Positions 59,564 through 62,810 of a DNA stretch of 62,810 nt are shown here, piece by piece. Position numbers and translations under genes: made by a program. How positions within the stretch are numbered: the first letter of the stretch is position 1; the number at the start of each line of letters is the position of its first letter. Under the pieces are notes generated by a model. The model did no database searches and was not told the origin of the DNA. It saw only the letters and a list, made by a program, of their open reading frames with translations. Location: positions 1 to 62,810 of the forward strand of contig CAJUMV010000023.1 of NCBI GenBank assembly GCA_910587715.1, given 5' to 3'. The stretch comes from an uncultured Lachnospiraceae bacterium. Lineage in GTDB: Bacteria > Bacillota > Clostridia > Lachnospirales > Lachnospiraceae.

Positions 59564-59757
59564 ACAGTGTTTCACAGTGATATTTCATCCACATTTCAGC
59601 CTAATCTTAATCTGCTGATGTTATCTCGTATTATACTCTGCTTTTCCCGTTGCTGTCAAAATTGCTGTCAAACTGCTGTCCACTCACTTAAATTTTTTCC
59701 CTGTAACCATCCATAAATCCACTTTCTATATTTTTCATATAGGAAAAATATGGTTAC
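59564..59757. other. Element end: candidate recombinase arm repeats and palindrome
   Basis: TGCTGTC occurs at 59651, 59663 and 59674 (12- and 11-bp spacing), and ACAGTG is repeated near 59564-59579. GTAACCAT (59703-59710) and ATGGTTAC (59750-59757) flank ATATTTTTC / GAAAAATAT. Short phased repeats close to an att core fit integrase or excisionase binding sites. Confidence 0.45.
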
Positions 59758-59763
59758 AACTCT

Positions 59764-59847
59764 TTATTGACCGTCACTATCTTGGTTCAAAACGCCAATA
59801 ATAACTGTAAGAATACCAATCACCACAGCTTTTACAATTTGTTCCAT
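59764..59847 (-). CDS. 27-residue hydrophobic peptide
   Basis: A short frame begins MEQIVKAVVIGILTVIIGVL and ends in a polar DSDGQ tail: one predicted membrane helix. A GGAGG lies 13 bases before the ATG, in a context (GAATGGAGGAAAA) repeated before the next gene. It could be a type I toxin-like or other membrane peptide; no antisense RNA promoter was identified. The composition and ribosome binding site argue for a real gene, but the short length leaves doubt. Confidence 0.45.
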   Translation of the reverse strand: MEQIVKAVVIGILTVIIGVLNQDSDGQ

Positions 59848-59879
59848 AGTCTTAGCTTTTCCTCCATTCTGTTATTCTC

Positions 59880-60812
59880 TTACGCCGCTTTTACAAGCTG
59901 ATATGCCTTGTCAATCATCGGGTTTCCATCCATTGTGCGGGCAAAAAGATTCTCGTTATAATTTGCTGTCCTGCGGAGCGGCTGGGCATGGGTCGCAAAA
60001 TCAGACACCGCGTTAATGAAGCGATAGGCATTATTTCCCACTCCCCGCAGATCGGGTGCGTCATAGTAGCGGCGCACGATATCCTCCCGCAGTTTCAAAG
60101 TATTCTTTTCCCGCGCCTCTGTAGCATCCTTTTCCAGAGGAAGTAACTTCTCAACATATTCCTCTACTTGGCTATCAGTAACCTTCATCTGGCGCAAGAG
60201 TTCAAATTCTTCCCCAAGCCTCTCCATGTAAGCCTCCGCCATAAACAGAGTATTCTTTGCCGCCTGCATCTTGTCTTTGACATTTCCCTTATGGATCATA
60301 GACCAAGAACGGCTTGCTGTAGCCAAAGCAAGATTCAGTGTGTTGTTACAAACAACTCTGATTGGCGTTAATGCTACCCTCACAGCTCCGCTTCCGTCAT
60401 GGGAATTGCTGAAAACCAGATAGGGCGATATCTGCTCTTCCGCGATGATATACTCCCTCGGCAACCTCGCCAGAAGCCACACCCTCTTTCCCTCCTGCAA
60501 GGAACCCGCCGTCTCATAGCGCACGCCATAACCAAGCAAAGTGTCCGTGAAAGCAAATGCTTCCCTGTTCTGGATGATCTTGTAGCGATCACTCACCACC
60601 CCAAGCACCTTTCTGTCCCTGTCACGAATATTTACCCTGTAACCAGCAATCGCGTCCCCTGTTTCTGTAAAGATGGACTCCTGCATCACATTCCAATCCA
60701 ATCCTGCCAGACGCAACGCATCTACGGATGTGGGCGCATCCTCCACCTTTGTCCCCAAACCATGCCAAGGCTTTTCCCTCGTGTAAAACATAGTTTCTAC
60801 ATTTGCCGACAT
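59880..60812 (-). CDS. DUF932 (phage/plasmid-like) protein
   Basis: The 310-residue protein belongs to the DUF932 group, common on plasmids and integrative elements. Recognisable parts are the start SANVETMFYTREKPWHGLG, the middle GDAIAGYRVNIRDRDRKVLG with YKIIQNREAFAF, and LTPIRVVCNNTLNLAL. Its function is unknown. ATG 60812 follows GGAGG at 8 bases, rather than the in-frame start at 60827. It is the first sizeable gene inside the element marked by the tRNA fragment. Confidence 0.85.
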   Translation of the reverse strand: MSANVETMFYTREKPWHGLGTKVEDAPTSVDALRLAGLDWNVMQESIFTETGDAIAGYRVNIRDRDRKVLGVVSDRYKIIQNREAFAFTDTLLGYGVRYETAGSLQEGKRVWLLARLPREYIIAEEQISPYLVFSNSHDGSGAVRVALTPIRVVCNNTLNLALATASRSWSMIHKGNVKDKMQAAKNTLFMAEAYMERLGEEFELLRQMKVTDSQVEEYVEKLLPLEKDATEAREKNTLKLREDIVRRYYDAPDLRGVGNNAYRFINAVSDFATHAQPLRRTANYNENLFARTMDGNPMIDKAYQLVKAA

Positions 60813-60848
60813 ACCTTTTTCCTCCATTCTTTTAATTTGACAAAAAGT

Positions 60849-60877
60849 CAGACCGACGGATCGGCTCCATCGGTCTG
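60849..60877 (-). terminator. Terminator of the 96-residue gene
   Basis: CAGACCGA / TCGGTCTG with a 13-nt loop is followed on the minus strand by ACTTTTTGTC. Confidence 0.65.
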
Positions 60878-60945
60878 CTTATGATAATAATATATACTTT
60901 GATGTTGAAAATCTTTGATATACCTTAATTCTTCTGCGTCCGATG

Positions 60946-61236
60946 CTATGAGGCTTTGATAAGGTTCATCGCCTGTAACAAAGTTACACAGTCTCTACAG
61001 CCTTGCTGATACGTCACTCTGCCATATAAAGCACCGCTTTCCGTGTGAAGGGAAACCAGCCGATCTACAATTAACCGTTGCTCTTTATCCAGATTGAGTT
61101 CTTCAAACAACTTAATCTGTTTATCAATCTGACCTTGTATGTCTTGATACTGCTTATTCTCCAGCAAAATCTGATTTATCCGCTCATTGACGGAATAATC
61201 TGTAATAACCTCAAAAACATTTCGTTCTTCTGCCAT
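60946..61236 (-). CDS. 96-residue helical protein of unknown function
   Basis: A charged, helical protein (ERINQILLENKQYQDIQGQI, FEELNLDKEQRLIVDRLVSL) with a short C-terminal part holding two cysteines (QQGCRDCVTLLQAM). It resembles small uncharacterised proteins of Firmicute mobile elements. AGGAGCGT precedes the ATG. It has its own terminator. Confidence 0.7.
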   Translation of the reverse strand: MAEERNVFEVITDYSVNERINQILLENKQYQDIQGQIDKQIKLFEELNLDKEQRLIVDRLVSLHTESGALYGRVTYQQGCRDCVTLLQAMNLIKAS

Positions 61237-61337
61237 AATTTACACGCTCCTTTTCATTCTCTTTTATCGCAAAACGGGATGATACATTCTACCATCCCCG
61301 CAATAAATACCAATACATGCTGTTTTATACACAAGAA

Positions 61338-61376
61338 AAGAGGGATATTCCTTCCTGTCACAAGAATATCCCTCTT
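61338..61376 (-). terminator. Terminator of the PD-(D/E)XK-like gene
   Basis: A 13-bp perfect stem (AAGAGGGATATTC / GAATATCCCTCTT) whose 3' arm runs into TTCTTG on the minus strand, 28 bases after the stop. Confidence 0.8.
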
Positions 61377-61403
61377 AATAAATACTTTTGATACGGCAGA
61401 TTA

Positions 61404-62333
61404 CTATATATATTCTGCCACTTCCTCATTAGTAAGACCATACTTTTTCTGAATAATCTCACTAATTTCGATGTCCCCATGCCCTAAATCACGAAGAACA
61501 TCCACGGTTCCCTGTATTCCTTCTTTTTTTCCTTCTTTTTTTCCTTGCTTTTTTCCTTCTTCTACACGTGTTTCTATAAGCGGCTCCATACGGGCTTCTA
61601 TAAGTGGCTCTATACGGGCTTCTATAAGTGGTTCTACGATCGGCATAAAAATCTCCAACAGTGCCTCACTCACGTTATCATCTCCCTTCAATTCCTCTAA
61701 CACTTCTCTGTTTACCTGTGCACTCACTTCCAAAACAGAATCAGCTAATTCCCTGTCCCCCTGCTCAGTAAGTCGGCTGATTCTTTTTAGCAGTTCTTCC
61801 ATATCCCGTTTCTCGATCCTGTCCGACAAGGCTTTCAGCCATATATGTGTATCTCTCTCCAGCTCCTTAGTGACAATGATCTGTGTCGGGAACAAAACCA
61901 TACCCTCAATATAGTATACGCCGCGATAAGGGGTCGTTATTGTATATTGGTGCTTTTCAAAATATCTGAAAAGTTCCACCGGCTTTGCGTCTCGGACAAG
62001 GGACACTGTGATATCATCTGCTTTTATCGAATCTACGGTCTCCCCATAGGATTTATACAAACTTGCATATGCACCCACCTTATAAAAAGTGTCAATATCC
62101 AGATGATCCTGCGGGGATTTGTATTCTAAAATATTATGCCCTCTAAATATCGCCCCTATTTCATTATCAGTAGCAACGCATTTATCCTTTTTGATTACCA
62201 GAAGGTCAACCTCCAGCGGCTTGGTATTCAGATTATATTCCTTGACAAATATTAGATCATCCCGATTCTTTGCCAGTTCCAAATTCATCGCCGCTACAAA
62301 CCCCGGGTGCCACTGTACCTTTGTATCTTTCAT
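61404..62333 (-). CDS. PD-(D/E)XK nuclease-like protein with internal repeats
   Basis: The 309-residue protein has a nuclease-like core in its first 130 residues: a D in LEVDLLVIKKD and an E-x-K in NILEYKSPQDHLDIDTFYK, the spacing of Rpn/transposase-associated nucleases. The C-terminal part holds an 8-residue repeat EPLIEAR[IM] three times, encoded by 24-bp tandem repeats, and a lysine/glycine run KKQGKKEGKKEG, a layout seen in many Lachnospiraceae paralogues of unknown function. Nuclease activity is inference. Confidence 0.7.
   Translation of the reverse strand: MKDTKVQWHPGFVAAMNLELAKNRDDLIFVKEYNLNTKPLEVDLLVIKKDKCVATDNEIGAIFRGHNILEYKSPQDHLDIDTFYKVGAYASLYKSYGETVDSIKADDITVSLVRDAKPVELFRYFEKHQYTITTPYRGVYYIEGMVLFPTQIIVTKELERDTHIWLKALSDRIEKRDMEELLKRISRLTEQGDRELADSVLEVSAQVNREVLEELKGDDNVSEALLEIFMPIVEPLIEARIEPLIEARMEPLIETRVEEGKKQGKKEGKKEGIQGTVDVLRDLGHGDIEISEIIQKKYGLTNEEVAEYI
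61521..61640. repeat. Tandem 12-bp and 24-bp coding repeats
   Basis: Three 24-bp units (each ending CTTCTATAAG plus a variable tail, about 61569-61640) and three to four 12-bp units of the TTCCTTCTTTTT type (about 61521-61560) lie inside the nuclease-like gene. They keep the reading frame. Confidence 0.7.
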
Positions 62334-62552
62334 CCATAATCTCCTTCGTTCATTTTGATTATAGCATATCCAGCCATCATAAGGAAGTCATCATGCACGC
62401 TTTTCTCTTGTTCTTTTTTTGCATCACATGTGGCTTATAGGCTATCGAGTTCAACCACATTAATCATGTATCACCCCAAACAACTAAAAGAGTGTACAGC
62501 TTTTCATTGCCATACACCCTTCTTCCATTTCTTTATTACGCTTTTATATGTA

Positions 62553-62750
62553 TTATCTCCACTCACCAACTTTACCGAGTGAACGCGCCCAACCCCTTCG
62601 AAGCGCACTCTCAATTTCTACGTCAGACACAGCTCCCGTGTCAAATTCATGTATAAAATCATTTCTCATATCATCATTGTACTTATAGTTTGGCGGTATT
62701 ACAAGCTCCACTTCTACAATATCCCCATTTGAAAGATTAACTCTTGCCAT
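62553..62750 (-). CDS. 65-residue protein of unknown function
   Basis: A small acidic protein starting MARVNLSNGDIVEVELVIPP, with a beta-rich first half and a helical second half (DVEIESALRRGWARSLGKV). AGGAGGAAAAAGTA precedes the ATG. A weak hairpin (GGGTGTA / TACACTC, about 62490-62520) after the stop could terminate it. No family recognised. Confidence 0.6.
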   Translation of the reverse strand: MARVNLSNGDIVEVELVIPPNYKYNDDMRNDFIHEFDTGAVSDVEIESALRRGWARSLGKVGEWR

Positions 62751-62810
62751 TACTTTTTCCTCCTCGTATTATATAGACATAGCCATTCTTTACCTTTTCT
62801 ACAGGTCTGG

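Noticed and set aside
61569..61640. CRISPR-like repeat array
   Set aside because: The 24-bp units are contiguous, in frame inside a coding sequence, and have no unique spacers.

Overview
The window looks like chromosomal DNA from a motile member of the Lachnospiraceae (Clostridia). The evidence is a Gram-positive style str/rpo ribosomal superoperon with a classical L10 leader, AgrC/LytTR-type signalling, lipoprotein binding proteins, a GGNDS-type phosphofructokinase, GH13 glucosidases with glycogen phosphorylase, a chemoreceptor and a FliD-like protein. Identification is by reading protein motifs; no database search was possible.

Layout. 1-1390: an AT-rich islet (DEDDh exonuclease, small HTH regulator) unlike its neighbours in base composition. 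1391-15490, minus strand: rplJ-rplL-rpoB-rpoC, then rpsL-rpsG-fusA-tuf, each unit with its own recognisable sigma-A promoter. 15526-28566: a 13 kb insertion that splits rplKA from rplJL. It holds an unknown 480-residue protein, a CapA-like protein, an HlyD-like adaptor, two sugar-type ABC permeases and two paralogous lipoproteins that fuse a propeller-like half to a solute-binding half, with a divergent OmpR-type two-component system. 28695-30852: rpmG-secE-nusG-rplK-rplA. 31213-32526: an orphan FliD-like gene behind a hairpin leader that carries a CsrA-like signal.

32612-47765 is mostly carbohydrate metabolism and the cell surface: an AraC regulator, two GH13 glucosidases with complementary predicted specificity, an acyl-CoA carboxylase subunit, UDP-galactopyranose mutase, two GT2-TPR glycosyltransferases, glycogen phosphorylase with a LacI regulator, and phosphofructokinase. 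47980-59237 holds DegV, a LytTR regulator with two AgrC-type kinases (one without its phosphoacceptor histidine, next to a G10 tract), a Ca/Na antiporter, a MATE transporter, a membrane lipase, and a chemoreceptor paired with a binding lipoprotein. At 59487-59534 the 3' part of a tRNA-Leu(UAG) gene marks the end of an integrative element that continues to the right edge (DUF932 protein, PD-(D/E)XK-like protein and small proteins).

The best candidates for something undescribed are: (1) the two-component/propeller-lipoprotein/permease/HlyD locus, with three 11-bp helical-phase repeats at its promoter; (2) a 154-bp structured intergenic element present twice, with compensatory changes in its closing stem; (3) a second, about 90-bp structured element, also present twice; and (4) the paired complete and histidine-less AgrC kinases with a homopolymer at the junction.
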